DNA from: Arenicella xantha
Lineage (GTDB): Bacteria > Pseudomonadota > Gammaproteobacteria > Arenicellales > Arenicellaceae
NCBI RefSeq assembly: GCF_003315245.1
Contig: NZ_QNRT01000002.1
Span: forward strand, 852,206-916,205
DNA length: 64,000 nucleotides
Reading direction: 5' to 3'
The notes under the pieces were generated by a model. The model did not search any database. It was not told the DNA's origin and saw nothing but the letters and a program-made list of their open reading frames with translations. Shown in pieces: positions 42,629 through 51,761 of the stretch. The first letter of the stretch is position 1; every line of letters begins with the position of its first letter. A program made the position numbers and the translations under genes.

Positions 42629-44719
42629 TTACTTACTTGTTGTTACTTGCTCGCTTGAGCCAGCGTCTTCAGGCTTGAGATCGTATTTGGCAAACCATGC
42701 CATTATGTTATCGACCTTCGCAATTAATTGACTAGGGCGAGCCGCAATCAAATGTGATGCACCGGGCACGCGGACCAATGCGGTGTCGACTTTTTGAACT
42801 TTCAACGCCGTGTAAAACTGTTCGGCTTCCCATGCTGGGGTTCGCCAATCAGCTTCGCCCACCATCACCAAAGTCGGCGTCTTAACGTTGCCGACCAATG
42901 ACAGTGGTGACAAGCGCCAATATAATTCGGGATCTTCCCAAGGCTGGGCGCGTAACCAATGCCGGCTAACAAAGCGTGCAATATCAGCCGACAAAGCCAT
43001 CGATGTCCAATTGATTACCGGCTTAACGGTGGCGGCCGCCGCAAAGCGTTGAGTTTTACCAACGGCCCAAGCGGTCAAGACACCACCACCGGAACCACCA
43101 GTGATAAACAGCCGTTTATCGCTAACGTATTGCTTGCTGATCAATTCATCAACCACGCTCATTAAATCGTCATGGTCATTACCTGGGTAGGCTAAATCAA
43201 TCAGTTGAGCAAACTCTTCACCGTAGCCGGTTGAACCACGCGGATTAACGTAAACAGTGACGTAGCCTTGTGCCGCATAACGTTGGATTTCAGCGCCAAA
43301 AAATGGCCCGTACATCGCAAATGGCCCACCATGAATCTCCAGAATCATCGGGTAAGTGCCGTCAGCTTTGAACCCTGGCGGCAGAGCGACCCAAGCTTCG
43401 ATATCGCGCTGATCATGTCGTGACTTAACGGAGATCTCCTCAATTTTTGCCATATCAAGATAGTCCAAGACATCGCTATTGAGGTCGGTCATGGTCTTAC
43501 TTTGTTTCGCCCCAGTGGTCATCGCAACTTCAGCCGGGCGCTCAGTACTGGCTTTGGTATACGCAATTTTGGGTTGCGACCCACCATTCGACGCAACCGA
43601 AAAGCTACCTGAACCATACGGCCGGCCAAACGATGTGCCGCCGACGTCAGTGGCTAGAGTCGACCGATTGCCCGCAAGGTCAATCGAGATTAGATGAATT
43701 TCGCCATCCACACCGACTTGCGCGAGTATGCCCTTACCATCTGGCCGCCACGCGATCGAACTAATCGAACGATCAAAGTCTTGCGTTAAATTCTTAGGTT
43801 CTGAACCATCCGCCGGCATCACATACAGGTCAGTTTGTTGATACGCTTTGAGTTTGTCGTCATACCCCAAATAAGCGATGCTCCGACCATTCGGCGACAC
43901 CGCGGGACTCCGGTCTGGACCGTCCCGTTGGGTTAATGCCGTGAGTGCCAAAGTACCTAAATCGATTTGATAAATTTCGCTCTCAATCGGATCCAACTCA
44001 GCATCTTCTACTTCGTTGCCCGCCACCACCACTTGGTCATTCCCCAGCCATTGAACACCTGATAAGCCATTATCACTAGTGGTGATACGACGTGGCGTTC
44101 CTCCTTGAGCACTGACCGTAAACACTTCACTGTGCCCCTTTTTTAGATAACCTGCCCCGTCAAACCGAAAGGTCAGGTCATCGATCACCTTAACCGGCTC
44201 GGCCCATTCAGCCTGCTCCGGTGCTTTCGGCGCTGTGGCTAATGCTAGACCTTGCGATGGTACAAACATCGTAAATGCGATTGATTTTGCATCGGGCGAC
44301 CACACCGGTCGGCTTGGCGAATGCTCTAATTGCGCTACAGAGAAACTCTCACCGGTATCCATGAAGCGTACCCGCAAATCAGGTTTGCCGTCGGTGCTCG
44401 TCACATACAATAAACGATCTCCGTTAGGTGACCAGCGCGCCGAGGAACTTGAGCCTTGACCGCTGATTAATGGTCGCTGCGTGCCGTTCTTGGTATCAAT
44501 GATCCATAGATCACTGACAACTCGATCCTTGAGCTTACTCATTGATTTGCGCGCATAGACAATGAAGCGCCCATCCGGTGATATCTGAGGGTCGTCAGCA
44601 TACTCAAGGTCAAACACGCGCTCAGACGTGAATAAACGTGACGTATCTGCCTCTTCCGCCAAAACAGAATCGATATTAACTAGGGTTAGGAGACTTAAAG
44701 TGAGTAAAATCGATCTCAT
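42629..44719 (-). CDS. S9-family prolyl-oligopeptidase-like peptidase
   Basis: A 696-residue enzyme with a signal peptide (about 1-20, ending SVLAEE), an N-terminal beta-propeller with WD-like repeats (ADDPQISPDGRFIVYARKS; ARWSPNGDRLLYVTS), and a C-terminal alpha/beta hydrolase domain (from about 430). The nucleophile is in ITGGSGGGVLTAW, the Asp in GEADWRTPAWEA and the His in VPGASHLI. This is the acylaminoacyl peptidase/DPP-IV-type layout, cutting short peptides in the periplasm. The start at 44719 was chosen because the signal peptide begins there. Confidence 0.92.
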   Translation of the reverse strand: MRSILLTLSLLTLVNIDSVLAEEADTSRLFTSERVFDLEYADDPQISPDGRFIVYARKSMSKLKDRVVSDLWIIDTKNGTQRPLISGQGSSSSARWSPNGDRLLYVTSTDGKPDLRVRFMDTGESFSVAQLEHSPSRPVWSPDAKSIAFTMFVPSQGLALATAPKAPEQAEWAEPVKVIDDLTFRFDGAGYLKKGHSEVFTVSAQGGTPRRITTSDNGLSGVQWLGNDQVVVAGNEVEDAELDPIESEIYQIDLGTLALTALTQRDGPDRSPAVSPNGRSIAYLGYDDKLKAYQQTDLYVMPADGSEPKNLTQDFDRSISSIAWRPDGKGILAQVGVDGEIHLISIDLAGNRSTLATDVGGTSFGRPYGSGSFSVASNGGSQPKIAYTKASTERPAEVAMTTGAKQSKTMTDLNSDVLDYLDMAKIEEISVKSRHDQRDIEAWVALPPGFKADGTYPMILEIHGGPFAMYGPFFGAEIQRYAAQGYVTVYVNPRGSTGYGEEFAQLIDLAYPGNDHDDLMSVVDELISKQYVSDKRLFITGGSGGGVLTAWAVGKTQRFAAAATVKPVINWTSMALSADIARFVSRHWLRAQPWEDPELYWRLSPLSLVGNVKTPTLVMVGEADWRTPAWEAEQFYTALKVQKVDTALVRVPGASHLIAARPSQLIAKVDNIMAWFAKYDLKPEDAGSSEQVTTSK

Positions 44720-44867
44720 GACCAGCCGTATAATTTGATTGATAGGAACGCAAAATATATCACGCCTAACGGCCATTCGGCTTCACCTCACTCAGGAAAC
44801 CCTAATTAGCTGTGCAGAGTTATGCTTCGAAGTAAGTCATTAGCCGAGCATTGTTCAATAAACTAAA

Positions 44868-45326
44868 TCAAGCTCGCATTGCCAAAACCGCCTGCCATTC
44901 TATTGGCGTGACGGGCTGAATAGAAAGGCGACTTTGATTGACTAGCGCCATGTTCACAAGCGCTGGGTTTCGCTTAATGTCCTTGAGCAAAATCAGATCG
45001 TCGAACTTTTCTTTGAACGCAACGTCGACACTAAACCAACGCGGCGAATCAAGGCTGGCTTTAACATCGTAATATCGACTGGTTTCATCGAACTGAGCGG
45101 GATCAGGATACCCCGCTCTAACCACGGTCATAATGCCGGCAATACCGACCTGCTTACAACTGCTGTGGTAGAAGAACACTTGATCACCGCTAGCAACCTG
45201 GTCGCGCAGGATATTGCGAGCTTGGTAATTTCGGATGCCGTCCCATATTTCCCAACCTCGCGCTTCATTTTTCAGGTCATCAATGCTGTATTCGTCGGGC
45301 TCGGATTTAAACAACCAATAGTTCAT
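44868..45326 (-). CDS. EVE-domain protein
   Basis: A 152-residue protein made of one EVE domain (PUA-like fold). It shows YWLFKSEPDEYSIDDL, the conserved WDGIRNYQARNILRD, VFFYHSSCKQVGIAG and DPRW-like DSPRWFSVDV blocks. EVE proteins are thought to bind modified bases in nucleic acids; the exact ligand is not known. It is 39 bp from the alcohol dehydrogenase gene on the same strand. Confidence 0.9.
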   Translation of the reverse strand: MNYWLFKSEPDEYSIDDLKNEARGWEIWDGIRNYQARNILRDQVASGDQVFFYHSSCKQVGIAGIMTVVRAGYPDPAQFDETSRYYDVKASLDSPRWFSVDVAFKEKFDDLILLKDIKRNPALVNMALVNQSRLSIQPVTPIEWQAVLAMRA

Positions 45327-45365
45327 ATCTTAATCACCCGACAAATACGCTGCTGGTATTCGCTG

Positions 45366-46367
45366 CTATCGCTCGAGCACCACACGATAACGAGCCTTGC
45401 CACTACGTAGTCGTTCGACTGCAGCATTTACATCATCGAACTTATAAGTCTCGATAATCGGCTTAATATTGTGTAGGTTTGCGAATTCAAGCATTTGCTT
45501 AATTGTAGCTGGGCTGCCAATTGTCGATGCTGACACACTTAATTGCTTACCCATCATATTAAATACACCGATGTCTAGCGGATCCAGCGCAGCACCAACA
45601 AAGTGCAAGCGACCGCGAGGTGCTAATGTACCTAAATAACTATTCCAATCGAGTTTTACGTTCACGGTGGAAATAATCATGTCAAACGAACCCGATGCCT
45701 GCTTGAGTTGCTCTGCGTCCCGCGAGTTAAGCACATGATGCGCGCCCATTGACAGCAACTCATCGCGTTTGTCTTCGCTAGACGTAAACGCCGTGACATC
45801 ACAGCCCCAGGCATTTAGGAACTGCAATGCCATGTGTCCGAGCCCGCCGATACCAATAACCGCTACGCGATCAGTAGGCTTTACATCAAATTGAACCAAA
45901 GGGTTGAATACGGTGATGCCTCCACAAAATAATGGCCCAGCCGACTGCGCATCCATCCCCTCAGGGAGTTTAATCACACTATTACCCGCCGCTCGAACTC
46001 TGTCAGCAAAACCGCCATGACGCCCCATAATAGTCGGCTGACTTTGCGAACATAAATTATGATCGCCGGTGTCACACATGTCACAATGGTCGCAAGAGCC
46101 TGCATGCCAGCCTAGCCCTACGCGATCGCCAATCGCCAAGCCGTTAACCTGATCACCAATAGCGGCAATCTTGCCAACCACTTCATGACCCGGCACCATT
46201 GGGTAGTTAGTTCTGCCCCACTCACTATCGAGCACACTAAGATCACTGTGGCAGATGCCACAATACTCTACGTCTATCTCAACATCATGAGCGTTCAAAT
46301 CACCTGGGTCATACTCAAATGGAGTTAACTCGCCTTTAGGTTCGCGTGCGGCATAAGCATTTATCAT
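45366..46367 (-). CDS. Zinc-dependent NAD(P) alcohol dehydrogenase (YahK/CAD type)
   Basis: A 333-residue MDR enzyme. Catalytic zinc ligands are in CGICHSD and PGHEVVG, and structural zinc is bound by four cysteines in CDHCDMCDTGDHNLC. The nucleotide-binding motif is GIGGLGHMAL. This is the YahK/cinnamyl-alcohol dehydrogenase subgroup, which reduces many aldehydes with NADPH. A general aldehyde-detoxifying role is likely. Confidence 0.92.
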   Translation of the reverse strand: MINAYAAREPKGELTPFEYDPGDLNAHDVEIDVEYCGICHSDLSVLDSEWGRTNYPMVPGHEVVGKIAAIGDQVNGLAIGDRVGLGWHAGSCDHCDMCDTGDHNLCSQSQPTIMGRHGGFADRVRAAGNSVIKLPEGMDAQSAGPLFCGGITVFNPLVQFDVKPTDRVAVIGIGGLGHMALQFLNAWGCDVTAFTSSEDKRDELLSMGAHHVLNSRDAEQLKQASGSFDMIISTVNVKLDWNSYLGTLAPRGRLHFVGAALDPLDIGVFNMMGKQLSVSASTIGSPATIKQMLEFANLHNIKPIIETYKFDDVNAAVERLRSGKARYRVVLER

Positions 46368-46421
46368 AGTGTGGCATTCAGAGTCTGTTAGTATTTTCGC
46401 AAGGCTATCATGTGTGACATG

Positions 46422-46443
46422 GGGGCTCCGTCATGAAAGCCCC
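46422..46443. terminator. Stem-loop after the haem-protein genes
   Basis: GGGGCT and AGCCCC with a 10-base loop, about 60 bp beyond the stop at 46504. Without a U-tract it is only a weak terminator candidate for the minus-strand redox operon. Confidence 0.4.
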
Positions 46444-46503
46444 AGATGCTGGTTATTTTTACACAAAACTAGGCACTGCGGAATCCGTGCAATCAAGCAG
46501 CGA

Positions 46504-47067
46504 CTAATCAAGCTTGATGCGCAGCACTACGCCACCCATAACATCGCCGACCTTGAAGTCATCACGCGGGCTGTCTTGATGGTCGTTATGACACTGTACA
46601 CAAGCTTCAGACACAGCAATATCCTGATACACCGCGGTAAAATAATTGACGCCGCCCAAGGTTTCTTCCGAGTAAAAACGCTTTGTAGGATTAGCCATAA
46701 TGTACTCCATACCCGCTTTCTCGACTTCGGTTACCGCTTCATTCTGCTTATTGATTGGCCAAGTACTCATCAATGCATAAGTAACACCCAGGTCTTTTTC
46801 AGCGACTTCTTCAGCTCCCATGCGTAACATTTGAGCGGGCAATGGCAGCGCTTGTTCATCCTCCCAGTGCTCATCAGCGGTAATAACTTCCTCTTCGTTT
46901 TGCAAGCGATTTACCACGTGCTTGGTGTAGATCGCTCGATCAGATTCAATCACAGCAAAAATTGCATCGGCCATGCGTTGTGGTGAAATCTCGGCGTGCA
47001 CATTGAGGCTATAAGAAATCGCTGCAAGCGTGGTGACGGCGGCTAGTTTGGTAGTGAATGTAGTCAT
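46504..47067 (-). CDS. DUF3365 haem-binding protein
   Basis: A 187-residue periplasmic protein. Signal peptide to about residue 25 (YSLNVHA). The DUF3365/Tll0287-like domain has LGVTYALMSTWPINKQNE, FTAVYQDIAVSEACVQCHND, with one c-type haem motif (CVQCH) near the C-terminus. Such domains occur as stand-alone periplasmic cytochromes or as sensor inputs. An earlier Met at 47079 sits one base from the AGGAG and is too close, so 47067 is preferred. It follows the multihaem cytochrome gene by 57 bp. Confidence 0.83.
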   Translation of the reverse strand: MTTFTTKLAAVTTLAAISYSLNVHAEISPQRMADAIFAVIESDRAIYTKHVVNRLQNEEEVITADEHWEDEQALPLPAQMLRMGAEEVAEKDLGVTYALMSTWPINKQNEAVTEVEKAGMEYIMANPTKRFYSEETLGGVNYFTAVYQDIAVSEACVQCHNDHQDSPRDDFKVGDVMGGVVLRIKLD

Positions 47068-47124
47068 AATGTAGGTCATCTCCTGGTGTGGTCTAAAAAA
47101 TCTAGCGGTTGCGTATACTCAAAA

Positions 47125-48558
47125 TTAGTCAGCGGAAGGCTTTTTCTTGCCCGCCCGTTTAGCCGCTTGTCGCGCTTTCACAAGATCGAAGCTTTGATGC
47201 CTTGGCTCAAAATCACGCGTAAAGTTACTGTTAATCAAGTTGCGATCTGCCAACGCGGCAATTGAAAATTCAAGACCATGACACTGTTGACAAACAGGTC
47301 TAATCATCTTGCTATTGGGTTCTAAGGTTAGGCTTTGATTGTGTTCTACGTGCACTCGCTTACCCTTTTTGATGCGAGGCATATGACACGTCGCACAACT
47401 GACACCTGACCCCGCAGCGCCCTGCCCCGATTGCTCGGCAAGCCACGCTTGGTAATGCTTAGATTTATCGAAATTATTACTGTGCTCGTCATTGTGGCAA
47501 GTAAGGCACGATGTAACAGCAGCCTCAACCAAATCAGGCTTATGTGGGTCATGGCAACTGCTACAGTTTAGCTCTCGATGTGACGCATTTTTCTGCATCG
47601 GTAACCGCGCTTGCGCCACCTGCATGGCCGGCAGATCAATCGCTTGACGCATTCCATGCAGACCCGATTTGAACCCTAGTGTTTGTTTTTCATGGCAGCT
47701 TTTGCACGTTGCTAACCCATTTAAATTGCCAGTATGAGCCAATTCAGTATGAGTAACTAACGGAGCCTCATTTTTGGTGCGGCTGGTATCTGTCTCCGCA
47801 TGGCAATCTGAACAGTTCACCTGTGCCGTGGCATGAGCGCTCGTAGCCCACTGCTGCACCACCTTAGCGCTTGAATCAGGAGCTTGAATTGCGGTACCTA
47901 GCAAACCCTTAATCGTGTGGCCATCATTTTGATGTTGCGCAAGTGGTTGTGAATCACTATTTGATTTTAGCCACAATGAAATCGCATTGGGTATTCTGAC
48001 TTTTGCATCGTTCAGTAAGCTAGGTTGGCCGACATGTTTGGCTAAATACTGTTCATACAAAGCCTTGTTATCGTGATAGTTATGACATCCTGAATTGCTG
48101 CAGCTATCAAATGCAAACTCACTGTGACTAGGTCGCTCCTCGGCGATGTCTCGATGACAATAGAAACAAAAATCTTCCGGCAACGTTAAACCGAAATCTC
48201 CGGTGACTTCGGGCGAATGTTCGATATGACAAGTCACACATTGCGTGGCATCTAGATTTGCCAGCAGATCAGCATTGCGTGGATCGGTGAACTTCTTTTT
48301 AGGATGTGTGTCTCTAGCCTTATCCAGCGCGTCACCATGGCAAGCAACACAAGCATTCTGCATTGGCTCGCTGCCGGTAAATGCCTTCACGTGGCACGTT
48401 GAACACGCCATTTCAATCTGATGATGACCGTGTGTCGTTTCACCCGGAACAAACAACTGACGATCTCCAAGCAGTAAGTTATAGGCAAGAATGCCACCTA
48501 ACAAGACGGTGACGAGGACACCATAGTGTATAAATCCGACACTCTTAAAAATTCGCAT
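47125..48558 (-). CDS. Multihaem cytochrome c (about 11 haems), membrane-anchored
   Basis: A 477-residue cytochrome with one N-terminal helix (YGVLVTVLLGGILAYNLLLG) acting as anchor. I count ten CxxCH motifs (CSTCH, CVACH, CVTCH, CFYCH, CSDCH, CKSCH, CSSCH, CLTCH, CATCH, CQQCH) and one unusual CSNSGCH with four residues between the cysteines. The haem pattern resembles NrfB/cytochrome c3-type and doubled-CxxCH proteins that conduct electrons in the periplasm. It ends in a Lys-rich tail. The gene lies 27 bp from the flavoprotein gene, and the two probably form an electron-transfer chain. Confidence 0.9.
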   Translation of the reverse strand: MRIFKSVGFIHYGVLVTVLLGGILAYNLLLGDRQLFVPGETTHGHHQIEMACSTCHVKAFTGSEPMQNACVACHGDALDKARDTHPKKKFTDPRNADLLANLDATQCVTCHIEHSPEVTGDFGLTLPEDFCFYCHRDIAEERPSHSEFAFDSCSNSGCHNYHDNKALYEQYLAKHVGQPSLLNDAKVRIPNAISLWLKSNSDSQPLAQHQNDGHTIKGLLGTAIQAPDSSAKVVQQWATSAHATAQVNCSDCHAETDTSRTKNEAPLVTHTELAHTGNLNGLATCKSCHEKQTLGFKSGLHGMRQAIDLPAMQVAQARLPMQKNASHRELNCSSCHDPHKPDLVEAAVTSCLTCHNDEHSNNFDKSKHYQAWLAEQSGQGAAGSGVSCATCHMPRIKKGKRVHVEHNQSLTLEPNSKMIRPVCQQCHGLEFSIAALADRNLINSNFTRDFEPRHQSFDLVKARQAAKRAGKKKPSAD

Positions 48559-48585
48559 GTTAGCTGTTGTTAGTCTCGACGTTGT

Positions 48586-50508
48586 TCAGGAAAAATAATA
48601 TGACGACACAATATGAAAACTCAGTAGCGCGGGTAATAACCACAGCAATCCATAATGCACACGCGACCACCAAGCTCGGTATTGGGTTAATTTAAGGTCT
48701 GTCCAATGATGATTCCTGGACATAAAAACGCCGACCAGCGAGCCGGTTAAAGTGGCTAGTAGAAACACCACCATCAAGACAAAGCTCAGGTTTTCTCCCA
48801 ACCTAAACCCAGTGTGTACGATCAATGCAACAAGTGCGACAAGGCCCAGTATGGTGTGTGCAAAACGCCAATTATCTAGATTTCCCAAGGTTAGTATTTT
48901 CCAACGCTTGCGCAATGATAAAGCACCACTTAGGGCAATCAGTGCCAGTAAAATATAGCCAGTGGTTTGTTTATAGATGCTGCCGTACCAGATCTTCTCA
49001 AACTGAAACGCAAATTGAACTGACCGTTCAAATGGTAACTTCGGTGCAAAGAAGGTAATCGCAATCACCAACACCGAGAACACCGATGCCCAGAAAATCG
49101 CTCGATAGTGACGCATTATCAAATTGGGCCGTGGCTCTTTTAGCATGGCACTCAACAGCGGCTGACACGAGCCACAAGTTATCCCCGCCTCAAGTTCTTG
49201 ACCGAGCGCCGGTAACGTCCTAAATCCTTTTTTCATGCACTCAGACACTTCACCGCGAGTAACATTTTTGCACAAGCACACAATGTACTCTTCGGGCTGT
49301 TCGAGAATCGAAAGTTGTTCGTCGTTCCAAAGCTTGCCACGTTCTAAGAATAATCGAGTTGCGCTACGCGATAGCTTTTTGCGTTTGGCTATACAGCTCG
49401 CGACACGTCCCGCTTCATCCCATTCTCCAATAATGACTGCACCAACAAGACATCGCCCATCCAATACCAGTTTACGATAAACGTTTTTCAAGGTGTTCTT
49501 GTAGACTAAAACTTGACGATTTTGCTCGTTTGTATCGCCAAGCAAATGGCTTGAAAAATCTCTGAACTTGAATTGCAACTCACCTTTACGACCGGAATAA
49601 GTGGTCGGAGCTGCGACAATGTGATTGACGCAAACCTCTGCTTGCTCATAGCCGGGGCTAATAAGTCCATGTGTTACGCCGTTATGTTCGGCGCACTCGC
49701 CAACCGCATAAACACCATCACAATTAGTACGCATAAAATCATCAACTAAAATACCCCGAGCCACATCGATGCCCGCGTCGCTAGCAAGTTGTTTGAACGG
49801 TGAGACACCGGTACACATAATCACCGTATCAATAGCAAGTTCACGCCCATCAGTAAGCAACACGCCGTTAACCCGACCGTTACCATGAATGCGTTGCACT
49901 GCCGCGTCATCTATAATTTCAACGCCGTTCGAGCGGATATAATCGGCCAAGACCCCCTTTGCATTAGCATCCAGATCCCGAGCAAACAGACTGTTCCTAA
50001 CTTGCAAGAACACTCTATTCTTTAGTGTCTTCATGGCTAACGCCGTCTCAATGCCCAATGGACCTGAGCCGATAACAAACACGTTTTGACTGTCCTCGCG
50101 ACGCTTTAAGAGCGCCTGCGCATCGCTTAACGACCGAAAACAGTAGACCCCAGATTTGTCGTTTCCGGCGATTGATGGCGGTGTCACTAACGACCCTGTA
50201 GCAATAATCAGCTTATCGTAGCCGTGCTCGTGACCGTATTGGTCAAGCACTATTTTAGCATCCGTATCGACATGTTCAATTCGACAGCAATCAAACTCGA
50301 ACAAGCGATCACTCTGGGCTGGCAAATGATTATCCAGTTCGGCTAGTCCAACGTCTCCGGCCAGATAGTAAGAGAGCTGCGCTCGGTTGTAGGGCGCAGC
50401 GGGTTCACCATTAAATATCTTAACGATGAGTTCATCACTTTTCTTAAGCAGCTGATTCGCCGCCTTAACGCCGGTCGGGCCAGCGCCAATAATCACGATA
50501 GTATTCAA
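48586..50508 (-). CDS. NirB-like flavoprotein/BFD/cytochrome b fusion
   Basis: A 640-residue fusion. Residues 1 to about 400 form an FAD/NAD(P)H disulfide-reductase-type domain like the N-terminus of NirB (VIIGAGPTGVKAANQLLKKS; VFVIGSGPLGIETALAMKTL; GVYAVGECAEHNG). Residues about 410-465 form a BFD-like [2Fe-2S] domain with CLC and ITCGSC. The last about 175 residues have four or five membrane helices with conserved His (RFAHTILG, LIVHTGFRLG, RVHYGLLWL, LSFHIVSSYY), like cytochrome b561/ferric-reductase domains. It would take electrons from NAD(P)H and pass them across the membrane to the multihaem cytochrome. The acceptor is unknown. Confidence 0.85.
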   Translation of the reverse strand: MNTIVIIGAGPTGVKAANQLLKKSDELIVKIFNGEPAAPYNRAQLSYYLAGDVGLAELDNHLPAQSDRLFEFDCCRIEHVDTDAKIVLDQYGHEHGYDKLIIATGSLVTPPSIAGNDKSGVYCFRSLSDAQALLKRREDSQNVFVIGSGPLGIETALAMKTLKNRVFLQVRNSLFARDLDANAKGVLADYIRSNGVEIIDDAAVQRIHGNGRVNGVLLTDGRELAIDTVIMCTGVSPFKQLASDAGIDVARGILVDDFMRTNCDGVYAVGECAEHNGVTHGLISPGYEQAEVCVNHIVAAPTTYSGRKGELQFKFRDFSSHLLGDTNEQNRQVLVYKNTLKNVYRKLVLDGRCLVGAVIIGEWDEAGRVASCIAKRKKLSRSATRLFLERGKLWNDEQLSILEQPEEYIVCLCKNVTRGEVSECMKKGFRTLPALGQELEAGITCGSCQPLLSAMLKEPRPNLIMRHYRAIFWASVFSVLVIAITFFAPKLPFERSVQFAFQFEKIWYGSIYKQTTGYILLALIALSGALSLRKRWKILTLGNLDNWRFAHTILGLVALVALIVHTGFRLGENLSFVLMVVFLLATLTGSLVGVFMSRNHHWTDLKLTQYRAWWSRVHYGLLWLLPALLSFHIVSSYYFS

Positions 50509-50841
50509 CGTCTTATGTTCTGTGGTGTAGGGTTTATTTTGCCAAGGTCAACGCTTTTGTAGGGTTGCGTTGAATGACAGCTCAAACCAGGCCACTACCG
50601 GCGGCAACCCATAAAATTACGGGGCGCACACTAGGGCGTTACTGACCTCTGCCTAGGTTAGATTAGGTAGTATCTGATTCGCAAAGAGCCTCCTCAACTG
50701 CATATTGATTGAGTCTGGGCACCGTGAACCGCGCAGCGAGAAATCGCTAGATCAACTGTTGTGAACACATTCACCTTATAGGTCGTGCCAGCCGGTCATT
50801 GAGATAGCGCCGCGCGGGTTTACAGCCCCCACGTATGGTTA
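50509..50841. other. 333-bp intergenic region before the flavoprotein gene
   Basis: No gene supported. GGGTTGC (about 50562) and GCAACCC (about 50604) could pair over a long loop, and CTGCCTA/TAGGTAG flanks 50650-50671. Promoter boxes are not clear enough to call. Confidence 0.5.
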
Positions 50842-51384
50842 CTAACTTGGCGCGTACAATGAATATAAGTCGCGCTCTTCGAGTTGCACTCGCCTGACGA
50901 GGGCTTGACCAATTCCTTGGTATTCTTTCTTGAACGACTCCTTAGCAACTTTAGTGTATTCCGGTCGTTCGTATTTTCTGCAAAAGCTAATAACCGCGTT
51001 TGCAATATCATTCATGTCACGGCGAAATTCCCGCACCACACTTAGTGAGTGGGGATCTTGTCGCATCGATTGCTCTAGGTAAGCATAGAATTTGACGTTT
51101 TCTTTCAACAGGTGGCTTTGAAATAGAGTTTTAAACTCACTGAGACTAGTTGTCAAAACCTCGAAATTTCCGGCCTCGAAACCATCTTTCCAAATTTTGC
51201 CAAAGATCTCAACCAACTGCTCGTGGTCTTTTTCTAAGTTATCAATTAATCCAGCGTCAAACCCGATTCCCCTAGATTGCTTGGCAGCTTTTTGCTTAAG
51301 CGCGGTCGCTCGCTGGTTGGCGGCGGCAATCTGTTGCTTTTTATCTGGTCGCCCCTTAAAAAACTTACCTACGAAATCAAACAT
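50842..51384 (-). CDS. Hemerythrin-like protein
   Basis: A 180-residue cytosolic four-helix protein. The hemerythrin pattern is seen in LEKDHEQLVEIFGKIW, then FQSHLLKENVKFYAYLEQSM with His and Glu ligands, and LEERDLYSLYAP at the C-terminus. A basic, Lys/Ala-rich N-terminal extension of about 40 residues precedes it. Some expected His ligands are not all visible, so di-iron binding should be tested. It is next to the redox operon and may sense or bind O2 or NO. Confidence 0.75.
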   Translation of the reverse strand: MFDFVGKFFKGRPDKKQQIAAANQRATALKQKAAKQSRGIGFDAGLIDNLEKDHEQLVEIFGKIWKDGFEAGNFEVLTTSLSEFKTLFQSHLLKENVKFYAYLEQSMRQDPHSLSVVREFRRDMNDIANAVISFCRKYERPEYTKVAKESFKKEYQGIGQALVRRVQLEERDLYSLYAPS

Positions 51385-51761
51385 AAATGTCCCCCTGTGT
51401 TGGTCTAATAATCAAACATTGTTCTAGTTTTGCAATCAGGCACACAACATTGACGGCCATGGGGACGAAGTCAACGCAGCACCACATTCTAATAGCCTGT
51501 CTCCAATTCTAGTGTTCCCAACACAGGTATTTCCTTGGACTATCAGAGACTTGAGCGTAATACAGAAACTGGACAAGTGCAAGCGATGCGTCAAGGCAAA
51601 GATTTCGCCTTAGTTATTCACTCCCTTTTTCAACCCAGCAACTACCCTAAAAAGTGTCTGCTTGCGCTTTGCAAAATGCGCCAGAATCAGACATGCTTGA
51701 CACACTGGCAAGAATTAAAAAATAAAAGCCAGAACACGAAAACTAATCCAAAGGAGGATTT
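51385..51761. other. 377-bp leader region of the TonB receptor gene
   Basis: No convincing gene. A 76-codon frame at 51535-51765 overlaps the receptor start and has no ribosome site, so I reject it. AAGGAGG at 51751-51757 is the receptor's Shine-Dalgarno sequence. No clear operator was seen. Confidence 0.55.

Noticed and set aside
48586-50508. Assimilatory nitrite reductase large subunit NirB
   Set aside because: Only the FAD and BFD parts match; the sirohaem/4Fe-4S reductase domain is replaced by membrane helices.
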